A DNA stretch of 64,000 bases from Amorphochlora amoebiformis (Eukaryota > Cercozoa > Chlorarachniophyceae): NCBI GenBank assembly GCA_054601695.1, contig BAAHQB010000001.1, positions 186,001-250,000 of the forward strand. Direction: 5' to 3'. A program made the translations under genes and the position numbers. Position 1 is the first letter of the stretch. Each line of letters begins with the position of its first letter. Below are positions 1 to 64,000 of this stretch, piece by piece. The notes below the pieces were generated by a model. That model saw only the letters and a list, made by a program, of their open reading frames with translations, did not search any database and had not been told where the DNA came from.

Positions 1-28
1 TACATATAAGTACATACATAATATATCA

Positions 29-153
29 CTAAATCGTTTCACTTAAGAGCTTCCCTAAAGAGTTCGACACTACCATCAGATTGGGGGCGAGGGGGTGGGA
101 TGCGTGACAATAGGGACTGTTCTTCACCATCAAACGAATCCTTCCAAACCGAT
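29..153 (-). CDS. candidate terminal exon of the left-edge minus-strand gene
   Basis: On the minus strand an acceptor (TATCTCAG) is followed at 153 by non-repetitive sequence open in two frames. One frame (incoming phase 2) ends with TGA at 39-41 and contains the stretch VWKDSFDGEEQSLLSR. The other (incoming phase 1) ends with TAG at 29-31 and contains RFGRIRLMVKNSPYC. The nearest upstream exon I can define (1370-1292) leaves in phase 1, which favours the second reading, but an exon between them cannot be excluded. I recognise neither peptide. It may be the last exon of the adaptin-like gene or belong to another gene. Confidence 0.3.
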
Positions 154-285
154 CTGAGATAGAGAGCATGAGAGTGAGAGAGAGAGAGAGAGGAAGAGAG
201 AGAGAGAGAGAGAGGAAGAGAGAGAGGGAGAGAGAGAAAGAGAGAGCAGAAAAATAGCGAGAGAGAGAGAGAGAGAGGATTTGAT
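150..285 (+). repeat. (GA)n purine tract
   Basis: Nearly uninterrupted GAGAGA with a few AGGAA breaks. On the minus strand, which carries the gene here, it reads as a CT-rich tract just upstream of the acceptor at 153 and could serve as its polypyrimidine tract. Confidence 0.85.
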
Positions 286-419
286 TTTGAGAGGGTAGCT
301 AGAAAGACATATTGATCATATACTACCTTACACACGTATACAGACATATATGCCTATATAAACAACATATTCGCACAAACTAGTATGAAAAAGCATACAA
401 ACCCAAGAAATTCGAACCT

Positions 420-526
420 TTACCCTAACCCTAATGGTAGCCCTCACCCTAACCCTAACCCTAACCCTAACCCTAACCCTAACCCTAACCCTAACCCTAA
501 CCCTAACCCTAACCCTAACCCTAAGT
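420..526 (+). repeat. interstitial telomere-like array (CCCTAA)n
   Basis: About 16 CCCTAA units, nearly perfect. The plus strand is C-rich, so if the minus gene extends over it, the array is in the minority orientation for this window. The flank at 530-720 is G/C homopolymer-rich with no exon I can support. Confidence 0.95.
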
Positions 527-796
527 GTTCAATCTCTCACCTTCCGCTCGTCTCTCCCGTTTGCTTCCCCTTCCGTCTAGCTCTCCCAACACCCCCCCCT
601 TTCTCCGAGGAAATAGACAATTTTTTTTTATTTTTCGCGGGGATCAGGGGGGGGGAGGAGGAGGCGGCACGTGCCGCGGCGGCGGCGAGGGAAAGAGAGT
701 GGGTTAGGGTTGTTGCTAGGAGAATGATTGCTGGGTGTATGTATATATGTATGTATGTGTGTTGTTGTTTGTGTGTGTGTATGCGGAATGCAATAG

Positions 797-1260
<464 letters not shown>

Positions 1261-1291
1261 AACATAGATATATTTGTGTATAATATCTTAC

Positions 1292-9296
<8,005 letters not shown>

Positions 9297-10052
9297 GACT
9301 CAGATCTCGATCTCTGCTTCCTCCCCGAAATAAACTTCAGAATTGACTGGAATGAGAAGTGGGTAGGTAAACTTGTATATTTCTTGGCGAATGGGGCCTG
9401 GGAGGGGGACGGAAAGAGATGTGAGAGGGAGACGCGGCAGTCACAGAATGCTTTTGGGTTCTCCTAAAATCTCACAAAATCTCTGAGATGTCTGAGAATC
9501 TCGGACGGCTGTGACCTAAGAGCAATTTATGTGAGTTAAAATCATTGGGTCAAGAGGGTATCATGCGCATTTGGCCACCCCGGCACTGGGCGTCGGGATC
9601 GATTTGTCAATCGACTGACTCAGATCCTTTATGGAACATGGACAAGAATTGTGACTGTCGCATAAATTCAATCACATAAATATTATTTTCGAAATTCGAG
9701 CGCTGAGTTGCATACGTTAGCTAGACCTATGTCTATATGAGTCACGTTCGGAGTTCAAATCTTCATAATACGGTATCTGATTTTGAATTGTAATTAATAA
9801 TGGCAAAAAACTAGCACTTCATTAAATTGATAATTTAATCATTGAATATCATCTAGATCATTATCTAGCTTACAAATCCGATCCGAGCTATAGAGCTAAT
9901 CGATATCGATCTTAGATACTAGACTCTAACTTAGCTCTATCCAGTACACAATTTTTTTTTCAATAAAAAATAAATACGTATATATGTACATACGTACATA
10001 TGATATATATAGACATATATATCTAGCTAGTATCGTATATATATCTAGATAC

Positions 10053-10107
<55 letters not shown>

Positions 10108-10460
10108 CATATAGTAAATATATATATATATATACTCAGATACTACTAGTGTATATACTGACTATAATTCACATTCAAGACATCTAGTACTTAGTAAGGC
10201 TGAAGCTACGTTAGCCCAGGACTAGTGTCGAAATCGAATACAATAGCGAGTGAGGATATACTCCAATGATCAATGATCCTAAATATAAACGCCAGACGCA
10301 CAAGTAGACGAAACACACTATTCAAATGAAACTATACCTCAGTTCCCGCCAAACCACGGCCACATCTCACTCATCCCTAGATACAAGAGGCGAGAGAAAG
10401 ACGAGATACTTCGAGTGGCAACAGCGATTCGATAATTGTCGATTGAGATTAGTAGCTCCC
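9297..10460. other. intergenic region between two minus-strand genes
   Basis: Non-repetitive, moderately AT-rich DNA separates the end of NDUFS8 from the start of the adaptin-like gene. It holds a short run of AATCTC/CTGAGA words at 9450-9510, CTAG-rich sequence at 9840-9940, and one (TA)n run at 10050-10135. It presumably carries the promoter of the adaptin-like gene close to 9297. I see no coding exon. Confidence 0.6.
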
Positions 10461-11285
10461 TTAACGGTAGAGGTGGTCAGCGGCGATGTTGGCAGCGATC
10501 TCCGGCTCCCATCGGTCCCCATTGGCCAGCAGCTTCTCCTTGTCGTACAGAAGCTCTTCGTGCGTCTCTGTGGCGTACTCAAAGTTGGGTCCCTCCACGA
10601 TCGCATCGACAGGGCACGCCTCTTGGCAGAAGCCGCAGAAGATGCACTTAGTCATATCGATATCGTAGCGTGTTGTACGGCGGCTGCCGTCTGCGCGCGC
10701 CTCTGCCTCAATGGTGATGGCCTGGGCGGGGCAAATAGCTTCGCAAAGCTTGCAGGCTATACAGCGCTCCTCCCCTGTGTAAGATATGTATGTATATTCC
10801 GCATTTGGGGGTTGGCCCGTTTGGGATCGGGCTGTGGCTGGGGGATCGGTGGGAATTCAGCGCTTACCGCTAGGGTATCGTCGGAGTGCATGTTCTCCAC
10901 GGAAACGAGGGCTCAGCGGTCCTCTCTCGAAGGGATAGTTGATGGTGACCTTTGGCTTGAAGTGGTTCTCGACAGCGAGCTGTGCGGCGCGAAACATCTC
11001 GGTGAGAAAGAGGGTCCTGGCGGCCCCATCGATCACTGATTCGAGAGGAAACTTTAGGATAAAAGTAAGAGGATGATATTGTGAATGTTACCTTCCAAAA
11101 TTCCCTCATCGTCGATGGGATTAGGCACAGGCTCTGGAAAGTAAGATTGCTAGTGAAGATATCGAACGGTCGATTTTCACGGTAAAAAGAGGAAACTTAC
11201 TGTATTTCTTCTCAGGGACAACGACGGCAAAGCTTCGTGAAAGTGTTTTCTGCACTCCACGTGCCTTTGCGACCATCCTCATCAT
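10461..11285 (-). CDS. NDUFS8: NADH:ubiquinone oxidoreductase subunit NDUFS8/TYKY/NuoI (complex I, 2x[4Fe-4S])
   Basis: Four exons: 11285-11201, 11133-11092, 11035-10868, 10774-10461. They total 609 nt, 202 aa, TAA at 10463-10461. The protein starts [19 protein letters not shown], a basic Ser/Arg-rich mitochondrial presequence. It then shows the family block [26 protein letters not shown] (here with R for K) and two CxxCxxCxxxCP clusters, [12 protein letters not shown] and [16 protein letters not shown], which bind the N6a and N6b iron-sulphur clusters in the electron path to ubiquinone. It ends NIAADHLYR, like the mammalian subunit. The chosen ATG is the first of three in-frame Mets. Introns are only 67, 56 and 93 nt, with ordinary GT-AG ends and no TA or telomeric repeat, unlike every neighbour. 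Divergent from OST48, 154 bp away. Identification is firm. Confidence 0.96.
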
Positions 11286-11439
11286 GGCTACAAGGGGGAT
11301 AAAACAGCACGGCCTTCACACACGCAGCGGTGGCCAACAGATGCTTTATGCCGCGATGTTAATTTCCCGGTTTTGGGGAAATTAACTCTTCGGAGCGTGA
11401 CACCGCCATGACATTATCTTGTCAAATTTCGCGGCCGGA
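11286..11439. promoter_or_regulatory. short divergent (bidirectional) promoter region NDUFS8/OST48
   Basis: 154 bp separate the two start codons, so both promoters and both 5' leaders must lie here. The region is unique sequence. It includes an ATTTCCCGG/TTGGGGAAATT imperfect inverted pair around 11360-11390. No clear TATA box is visible. Confidence 0.6.
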
Positions 11440-33778
<22,339 letters not shown>

Positions 33779-34007
33779 TGCGCACGTCGTTCTCCTGACA
33801 GGATATGAGCGTGACTGATCTACATTGAAGCGTCATGTTTACACTTATTTTCGTGATCTTGCACAACGTCACACGTGACATATGGTACAGCGCGACGTAA
33901 CGCTAGATAACATCCAAATATTTTGTCGGCTCTCGGAGCCGACAAATTCCACTCATATTCGCCGTGGCTGCCAGCCAGGCTGCTGTGGGCCAAAACCAGA
34001 TAGCGGG
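33779..34007. promoter_or_regulatory. divergent promoter region carrier/RRP9
   Basis: 229 bp between opposed start codons (33778 minus, 34008 plus). The sequence is unique and balanced in base content, with a palindromic GTCGGCTCTCGGAGCCGAC at 33924-33942 that could form a hairpin or bind a dimeric factor. An in-frame ATG at 33882 would extend RRP9 by 42 residues, but 34008 gives the usual KRR-rich start. Confidence 0.6.
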
Positions 34008-45038
<11,031 letters not shown>

Positions 45039-45171
45039 TCAAGCCTTTTTCCTAAATTTCACCCAAACCACGACCTTAGAATATGTACAGTTCATTAACA
45101 CTCTATACAAACCCTCCAATCTCACCTTTTTCCTGTCCTCAATGTCTTTCTTGAACGAAGCCTATAATATG

Positions 45172-45217
<46 letters not shown>

Positions 45218-45261
45218 TATCATGAATGTTTACCCCCTTGGTCTAAAACTGTATTCTATTT

Positions 45262-45308
<47 letters not shown>

Positions 45309-45392
45309 GTATATATGTATTATATTCAGAGTACATTTTTATTAATGTGCATATATAAGTATTTGCATGTGCGCACACATATTTAAGTAATA

Positions 45393-45434
<42 letters not shown>

Positions 45435-45565
45435 CACGTTTTCATATATACATGTAAATATGTATAGATACATATACATATATTAATTATATGTATATAT
45501 ATATATATATATTTGCCTTGAGGTGCTTGTGCAGGTTAGTTTCTTTGGGTTTCTTAGGGTCCATT

Positions 45566-45601
<36 letters not shown>

Positions 45602-45651
45602 CCTTGAGGTGCTTGTGCAGGTTCGTTTCTTTGGGTTTCTTAGGGTCCATT

Positions 45652-45701
<50 letters not shown>

Positions 45702-45745
45702 CCTTTAGGTTTTTGTGCAGGTTCGTTTCTTTGTGTTTTTTAGGG

Positions 45746-45807
<62 letters not shown>

Positions 45808-45933
45808 CCTTGAGGTGCTTGTGCAGGTTCGTTTCTTTGGGTTTCTTAGGGTCCATTTTAGGATCGTAAGAGTTATGGTGGGACCACCCCCGGAATCTGA
45901 TGATATATATATATATATATATATATAAGTATA

Positions 45934-45971
<38 letters not shown>

Positions 45972-46289
45972 GTAAATATATGTGTGTATATATATATTTT
46001 ATTCCAAATTTTACTTCTACATCTATCTACACATACATATGTAGAAATACATATTTAAAAACGTATATATGCATTATGTGCTTGTGTGTGTTCGTGCAAT
46101 GAAATAGTGTGATATAGAACATGTTTGCGTACATACACATTCACATTTAAACGTACATACATGTTAATATTCATATTTAACGATTTTAATATACTTCAGG
46201 CTTTCTCCTTTGAGGCCTTTCTTAGAGCCTGATATTTATATGAGTATAAATATGTATACATCTATATATATATATATATATACATCTAT

Positions 46290-46341
<52 letters not shown>

Positions 46342-46407
46342 TATATGTATATATTTATATATGTTTATATATATATACATATATATGCTTCCTTTTATTC
46401 TATAGTA

Positions 46408-46439
<32 letters not shown>

Positions 46440-46662
46440 GATATTTATATATATATGCTTTCTTTTTATTCTATACTGTGTGTGTGTGTGTACATATATT
46501 TACCAGTGGAGAGAGGAGGAAGAAAATCTAGGAAACCGCGGGACGGGGTTTCGGTTTTTTTCTTCTCTAAGGATTTAAGGGCTACAGAAGGCACCTTCAG
46601 CTTTTTCTTTGCCTGGATGGAATGCAGTGTGCATTATATACGTATATATATCTTTTAAATCA

Positions 46663-46698
<36 letters not shown>

Positions 46699-46709
46699 GT
46701 ACATATATA

Positions 46710-46772
<63 letters not shown>

Positions 46773-46842
46773 AAATGCATACATATGTATATGTGTGTAT
46801 GTGTATGTGTATATTTGTTAGTGTATTGTACATATAAAAATG

Positions 46843-46909
<67 letters not shown>

Positions 46910-46992
46910 ATGTTAAAAAAAATAGATATATAATATATATATGTACATATTATAAAGAAATGGTGTATATATATATATATATATATATATAC

Positions 46993-47076
<84 letters not shown>

Positions 47077-47324
47077 GTATGTATACACGTGAAATTCTTT
47101 AGAATGTGTGTTATATATTTAGTAATGTGAGATGGAAACTCATGTAGACTATACGTGATTTAAGGTCTTCTCTCGATCCCTCTCCAACCGCCTTTTCCGC
47201 TTCTTAGCCTTCTTTTTAGCCGATTTTTTCTTTTCTTTTTTCTTTTTTTTCTTCTTTTTCTCCTTCTTTTTGCGCTTCTGGACACACACACATATATATG
47301 TGTATATATATATATATATATTAT

Positions 47325-47404
<80 letters not shown>

Positions 47405-47986
47405 AATCATGACAATAAAATGGGCTCCTTGACTTCATTTCATTACATTTATATAGTAGTTTGAGTATGTACACAGGCTGTGTGACTATATACATGTACA
47501 TGGTGTATTCGATGATGGACACGTATAAATTTATAGGTGGGGACATCATACCACTGGCCGCAAAAAAAAAACAAGAGCTAACACAGGCCGTAGGAGTGTA
47601 CGGGAAGATGTTAAAAAGAGACACGGAGTGTACGGGAAGATGTTAAAAAGAGACACGGAGAGGATAGGCAAGCTCAATTGAGTTGCAAACACCTTCGAAT
47701 CGAATACTGTTTCCCGAGAATACGTTTAAACAACGAGCATGCATACTCTCATACACTATATAGTTATGCTTAGATGACCCAGATATAAAATCACATGGTC
47801 ACAAACACCCAAAAACACAATTTCAGCCGGTCTTATTCTAGACGGAAAGAGAGAAAGTGCACAAATTTCTCCCAGTCGCAGATTCACCTTTGATGACTTC
47901 GAAATCTTTTTCTTCCTTTCCTCCTCGCTCTCACTGTCGCTTCCACTGGACGACGGGCTACTATCGCTGCTCGAGGTGTCGGACAT
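45039..47986 (-). CDS. Ser/Asp-rich then Lys-rich basic protein, family unknown
   Basis: Six minus-strand exons: 47986-47888, 47277-47155, 46612-46504, 46228-46195, 45896-45809, 45161-45039. They total 576 nt, 191 aa, phases consistent. It starts [20 protein letters not shown], an acidic serine tract with casein-kinase-2-like sites. A poly-lysine region with [16 protein letters not shown], likely nuclear or nucleolar localisation signals, follows. The C-terminal half has [51 protein letters not shown] and, in the last exon, [13 protein letters not shown] do not recognise the family; composition suggests an RNA- or nucleolus-associated protein. The intron after 45809 would start with GC (AAG then GCAAAT). 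The last exon may instead splice at GTGAGA after DRKK, giving another C-terminus. Start codons of this gene and the EF-hand gene are 155 bp apart. Confidence 0.6.
45509..45900 (-). repeat. four copies of an exon 3' edge with a GC donor
   Basis: The segment encoding [10 protein letters not shown], with the following GCAAATATA, ends exon 45896-45809. It recurs downstream in gene direction at 45752-45700 (diverged: TTTTTGTGCAG, TGTGTTTT), 45653-45597 and 45568-45512. (TA)n lies between. All copies have GC, none GT, after AAG. Confidence 0.9.
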
Positions 47987-48141
47987 GGATTTCTCGGAAC
48001 CCAGATATCTCCATTGAGATATCAAGTATATCGCATATAAGATATGTTTCATCACCGGAATCCACATTCCGAAGGTTCCGTGGGAAAAAAGCGGCATACC
48101 GGAGCACAGACCATTCCGCGGCAGCCGACCGGACCGCCACA
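47987..48141. promoter_or_regulatory. divergent promoter region Lys-rich gene/EF-hand gene
   Basis: 155 bp of unique sequence between opposed start codons, almost the same spacing as NDUFS8/OST48. Contains CGGAACCCAG, GATATCTCC and CCGCGGCAGCCGACCGG. No TATA-like element stands out. Confidence 0.6.
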
Positions 48142-59244
<11,103 letters not shown>

Positions 59245-59478
59245 CGGATTAATAATATACTAAATATACCGCGCAAAGAAGTCAAATAGCGCGGTTAATT
59301 TTGTGAATTACTGCGCGATGCGATACGTTATCTAGTTATTGTTCAGTACACTCTAGTTGTACTAGCCTGAGTCATGTATCGAGTGTGTATATAACTTGAT
59401 ATCCAGGTCCTAGGATATCTGACAGTATATATACTAGATATATACGCTAGATATATAGTACACAGAGACATTACATAT

Positions 59479-59514
<36 letters not shown>

Positions 59515-59582
59515 CAGTATATGGATTACTAATAGACTATGATGTACGTAGTTACATGATCCGTACTGAATCAATATTACTC
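59245..59582. other. short convergent intergenic spacer
   Basis: 338 bp between the stop codons of the EF-hand gene and the right-edge minus gene. Unique AT-rich sequence with a small (TA)n at 59490-59512. Both 3' UTRs must share it. Confidence 0.65.
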
Positions 59583-60285
59583 TTACGATGTGTGCACTGA
59601 TTCTAATAATCTGTCACGAAGTCTTGAAGAGCTATCCCTAGTTTCTAGAGTTTCTTGCTGGGCTATAGAGGTTCTAATCACCGCAGATTTTAGATCACTC
59701 ACTACCGGAGTTAGCTTTTGAGGGCATGAATGCTCGCATCTTTCAGAAGGAGAAGGGAATCTTTCCTGTAAGCATCCTCCATCTATTGATATTTACTGTT
59801 TACTATACTTGTTTGCATATTATTTATGTTGTAATTTTGTTTTATGTGAGTGTCGATTTTGTATTCCTAATACTTGAAGTGGTGGTGATGTAGCAATGAT
59901 ACTACTGTTACTTATACTGATAATAATTTTTCGGTATGCATATCTATGATGCTATTACATTAAAAAAAAAATTCATATATGTGACATTATACCTAAAAAA
60001 ACACATACACATCAACATACATGCAAATATACATATACATTTTAATACATACATTTATAAAGATCATATTGAATAAGTACATACATTTATATATATATAT
60101 ATATATATAATATAATATATATATATATTATATATATATATATTTATATATATATATATATATATATATGCTAATATACATGGTATATTACCGCAATATC
60201 TCGACTGGAATGTTAATACATACATTTATAAAGATCATATTGAATAAGTACATACATTTATATATATACACATATATATATATAT

Positions 60286-60320
<35 letters not shown>

Positions 60321-60546
60321 ACCGCAATATCTCGACTAGAAGCCGTATCGAACGCAAACCACAAACCGTATGCCCTTCCTACGTCTATTCCTATATATAT
60401 ATATATAATATTATGTAGACGTATACAAAACTGTAAGCCTTCTCACATTTACAGCTATATTCTATATGTGACATTCTTACATATATATATATGTATGTAT
60501 ATATAATACATACATATAGATATATGTATATATATATATGTGCATA

Positions 60547-60612
<66 letters not shown>

Positions 60613-60711
60613 TTTATATATGATAGGTGATTCCGAAATATTGAACACTTGTTCATCAGTACCCTATCGTCACATTTATATACATTTATATATACTTATA
60701 TATATGTATAT

Positions 60712-60778
<67 letters not shown>

Positions 60779-60927
60779 ACCTTTGGTACATTTCCGCGCA
60801 AAAAGCATTCGAAGTGTTAAGTGGGTGTATACACTCTCGTCGACTACCTGATATATATACACATACATATATATATATATATATATACATATATATACAT
60901 ATGTATATATATGTGTATATACGTATG

Positions 60928-60961
<34 letters not shown>

Positions 60962-60985
60962 GTAATATATATATATATATATGAT

Positions 60986-61037
<52 letters not shown>

Positions 61038-61433
61038 CGTTCATGGGTTAGGTGGATATATACACGATAGTCCACCCCCTGATTGTAATATTTTACTTAT
61101 ACCTATATACATATATATGTATATATGTATAATATACATGTGTAATATATATGTGTATATATATGTATGTGTATATATATAGACACATATATATGTGTAT
61201 GTGTATATATATGTATGTATGACATATGTATATATATGTATATATTGTATATAGGTTGTATATATGTATATAATTATATAATATAGCGTTCGTGAGGTAT
61301 ATACACCCTTGTCACCTATCTGATTGTGATATTGTCTACATATGTAACTATACGCACACACACGTATATATGTATACATGTATGTTATATATGTATGTTA
61401 TATATGTATGCTATATATATATACACATATATA

Positions 61434-61477
<44 letters not shown>

Positions 61478-61562
61478 CGTTCATGGGTTAGATGGGTGTA
61501 TACACTATAGTCGACCACCTGATTGTGGTATTATCTACTCATACGTATATATATTATACATA

Positions 61563-61601
<39 letters not shown>

Positions 61602-61672
61602 ACACACAATCGTTAGGTGGGTATGTATATATAATATCGCCGACCATATAATTCTGATATTATGATATGTAA

Positions 61673-61716
<44 letters not shown>

Positions 61717-61769
61717 GACCACCTGATTCGACATTCTAAGAACATAAGTAGAGTGTATATTTATGTGTC

Positions 61770-61801
<32 letters not shown>

Positions 61802-62455
61802 GTATATGTATATTATATTATATTTCATTTTATTTATATATATATATATATATATATTATTAGAAAGAGTGCTTCATCCAAGGTTTATGAGAGAGAGAGA
61901 TAGAGAGAGAAAGAGAGGAAAAAATCGAATGAGGGCCTTATGGTAGGAGAAAGAGAGGGAGAGAGAAAGAGAGAAAGAGAGAGAAAGAGAGATATCGAAA
62001 GAGTGCCTTATGCCAGGGGTATGAGAGAGAGAGAGAGAGAAAGAAAGAGAGGGGAGAGAAAGAGAGAGAGAGAGAAAGAGAGAGAGAAATCGAAAGTGTG
62101 CCTTATTCCAGGGGTATGAGAGAGAAAGAGAGAGAGAGAGAGAAAAAGAAAGAAAGAAAGGGGGAGAGAAAGAGAGAAAAGAGGGAGAGAAAGAGATATA
62201 TCGAAAGAGTGCCTTATGCCAGGGGTATGAGAGAGAGAGAGAGAGAGAGAAAGAAAGAGAGGGGAGAGAAAGAGAGAGAGAGAGAAAGAGAGAGAGAGAT
62301 ATCGAAAGTGTGCCTTATTCCAGGGGTATGAGAGAGAAAGAGAGAGAGAGAAAAAAAAAGAAAGAAAGAAAGTGGGAGAGAAAGAGAGAAAAGAGAGAGA
62401 GAAAGAGAGAAATCAAAAGTGTGCCTTATGCCAGGGGTATGAGAGAGAAAGAGAA

Positions 62456-62508
<53 letters not shown>

Positions 62509-62753
62509 ACGAGAGAGAAAGGGAGAGAGAGAGAAAGAGAGAGAGAGAAAGAGAGAGAGAGAAAGAGAGAGAAAGAGAGAAAGAAATGAAAAGAGTGCCT
62601 TATGCCAGGGGTATGATTTCAGCTCCTCAGCCAGAAAACGAACAAACTCTCTACGGATCTGAATAATACATATATAATATATATATATATATATATGATA
62701 TATATATATATATGTATATATATTATGTATGTATCTATGTATATATGAATATG

Positions 62754-62797
<44 letters not shown>

Positions 62798-62957
62798 TAT
62801 GTGTGTATATACAACTTATGCATATGTATATCTCATAGATTTATATATATATATATATATATATATCTATATATCTTATATAGACATATATATTATGTAA
62901 ATTTACATAGATTTTTATACACACACGCACGTATACATATATATATATATATACATG

Positions 62958-63006
<49 letters not shown>

Positions 63007-63217
63007 TGTACGAAAATATAAATATTTATGATATATATACATATATATATAATATACATATATACACATATATACCTCTAGAGCCTCTCCAACGTTAACC
63101 ACAGCGTCTGGACATCTTGAATATACAATAATATATATTTATATATATGAATATACATGCACATATATATATAATATATATATATATTTATATATATATA
63201 TATATATTAAAACACAC

Positions 63218-63309
<92 letters not shown>

Positions 63310-63415
63310 TAGAAGTTGCAACAAATTGTTATGTGATTCCCTCCTCTCAGTATAGTATGTATATATATTATATCTACATATATATATATATATATATGTA
63401 TATGACATATATATG

Positions 63416-63467
<52 letters not shown>

Positions 63468-63470
63468 TAT

Positions 63471-63515
<45 letters not shown>

Positions 63516-63567
63516 TAAAGATATGTATATAAATATTTATACATATACATATACATACTTACATACA

Positions 63568-63606
<39 letters not shown>

Positions 63607-63656
63607 TTATTTATTTTAAATATGTATGTATAGATATACAAATATTTATTTTACAA

Positions 63657-63706
<50 letters not shown>

Positions 63707-63751
63707 ATACACTTATACATCTATATACATATATAATATTCTTACACACAT

Positions 63752-63827
<76 letters not shown>

Positions 63828-63896
63828 TATATTATATATATATGTATATATATACATACATATATACATAATATAATAAGTGAAAGTTAAGATATA

Positions 63897-63944
<48 letters not shown>

Positions 63945-64000
63945 TGTATATACCTTAAGTGAAAGTTAGAGCAAATTTCACGTTGATTTCCTTCCCCCTC
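59583..64000 (-). CDS. unidentified protein, 5' end beyond the window
   Basis: Minus-strand exons: (>64000)-63954, 63115-63076, 62658-62599, 60847-60781, 60390-60323, 59765-59583 with TAA stop. All phases agree and give at least 154 codons. Peptides include [66 protein letters not shown] and [14 protein letters not shown]. The helical [10 protein letters not shown]...DVGRAYGLW pattern weakly recalls the N-terminal helix bundle before CRAL-TRIO (Sec14) domains, but no lipid-binding core is visible, so I leave it unnamed. The intron after 62599 starts with GC (AAG then GCACTC). Three exons have copied edges in the flanking introns. Convergent with the EF-hand gene. Confidence 0.55.
60030..60320 (-). 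repeat. intron duplication carrying an exon 3' edge
   Basis: TAATACATACATTTATAAAG plus about 35 bp at 60042-60095 recurs at 60212-60265. Next to the second copy, 60186-60210 repeats the end of exon 60390-60323 (CAGTCGAGATATTGCGGTAA on the minus strand) with a good GTAATA donor. Confidence 0.85.
60776..61740 (-). repeat. copies of an exon 5' edge with acceptor
   Basis: Exon 60847-60781 begins after TATCAG with GTAGTCGACGAGAGTGTATAC. Upstream copies in gene direction lie at about 61083-61034, 61330-61284, 61530-61476, 61660-61605 and 61735-61712 (stub). They carry CAATCAGGTGGTCGAC-like acceptors and continue ATAGTGTATACACCCATCTA and CCCATGAACGCTC. The copies resemble each other more than the functional exon after the first 30 nt. 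Confidence 0.9.
61860..62660 (-). repeat. seven copies of an exon 3' edge within a (GA)n/(CT)n tract
   Basis: The end of exon 62658-62599 (CATACCCCTGGCATAAG before GCACTCTTT) recurs at about 62435-62410, 62332-62306, 62229-62204, 62121-62094, 62024-61996 and, diverged, 61893-61864. Here the spacer is CT-rich in sense (GAGAGA on plus) instead of (TA)n. Glu/Arg/Lys-rich plus frames are artefacts. Confidence 0.93.
63300..63960 (-). repeat. two diverged copies of the right-edge exon 3' end
   Basis: The exon ending at 63954 (AAATTTGCTCTAACTTTCACTTAAG, then GTATATA) has a stub (CTTAACTTTCACTTATTATA) at 63894-63872. A longer diverged copy (GAGAGGAGGGAATCACATAA...) lies at 63353-63306, downstream in gene direction. 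Confidence 0.7.

Noticed and set aside
420-526. A real chromosome end at the left edge
   Set aside because: The array is internal, flanked by other sequence on both sides, and similar arrays recur throughout the window within introns.
10326-11039. 237-codon open frame on plus
   Set aside because: Antisense to NDUFS8 exons, whose protein on the minus strand is unmistakable.
59700-59775. Plus-strand exon [14 protein letters not shown] with donor GTAAGC
   Set aside because: The minus reading gives a 61-codon terminal exon in phase with upstream exons; on that strand GTAAGC is the acceptor (GCTTACAG).

Overview
The window is nuclear DNA of an intron-rich eukaryote, probably a protist; I cannot name the lineage. 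Evidence: genes broken into many exons of about 20-150 nt with GT-AG (twice GC-AG) introns, core eukaryotic proteins (OST48, Rrp9/U3-55K, complex I NDUFS8, a mitochondrial carrier), and interstitial TTAGGG/CCCTAA arrays. Roughly 12% of the window is coding by my exon sums. Most of the rest is (TA)n, other microsatellites and telomere-like repeat, nearly all of it inside introns. Long Tyr/Ile-rich reading frames (YIYIYI) are translated (TA)n and are not genes.

Layout, left to right: (1) minus-strand HEAT/adaptin-like gene, about 9296 down to about 1292, perhaps to 29. (2) minus NDUFS8, 11285-10461, four exons, compact clean introns. (3) plus OST48/DDOST/WBP1, 11440-23405, 20 exons. (4) minus mitochondrial carrier, 33778-26134, 12 exons. 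(5) plus RRP9, 34008-42161, 15 exons. (6) minus Ser/Asp- and Lys-rich protein, 47986-45039, six exons. (7) plus two-EF-hand protein, 48142-59244, 16 exons. (8) minus gene running off the right edge, >64000 down to 59583. Three gene pairs are divergent with only 154, 229 and 155 bp between start codons; the other ends are convergent. Exon models were built by hand: splice phases agree from exon to exon, and the six complete models each give a length divisible by three.

The main unusual signal is shared by most genes. Exon edges occur in tandem, truncated copies separated by (TA)n. Copies of an exon 5' end with its acceptor lie upstream of the real exon; copies of an exon 3' end with its donor lie downstream. 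I count about 25 such loci on both strands, with up to eight copies each. A second signal is that CCCTAA arrays sit in introns almost always with the C-rich strand in the transcript, and in several introns the splice site is itself built from the repeat (donor GTAACCCTAACCC). A dispersed element of about 45-100 bp borders three or four of these arrays. Together these suggest introns that grow by TA-bounded tandem duplication and by telomere-like repeat insertion.

The genes do not form one pathway. They serve protein N-glycosylation (OST48), ribosome biogenesis (RRP9), respiration (NDUFS8), mitochondrial transport (carrier), possibly vesicle coats (adaptin-like) and calcium binding (EF-hand).
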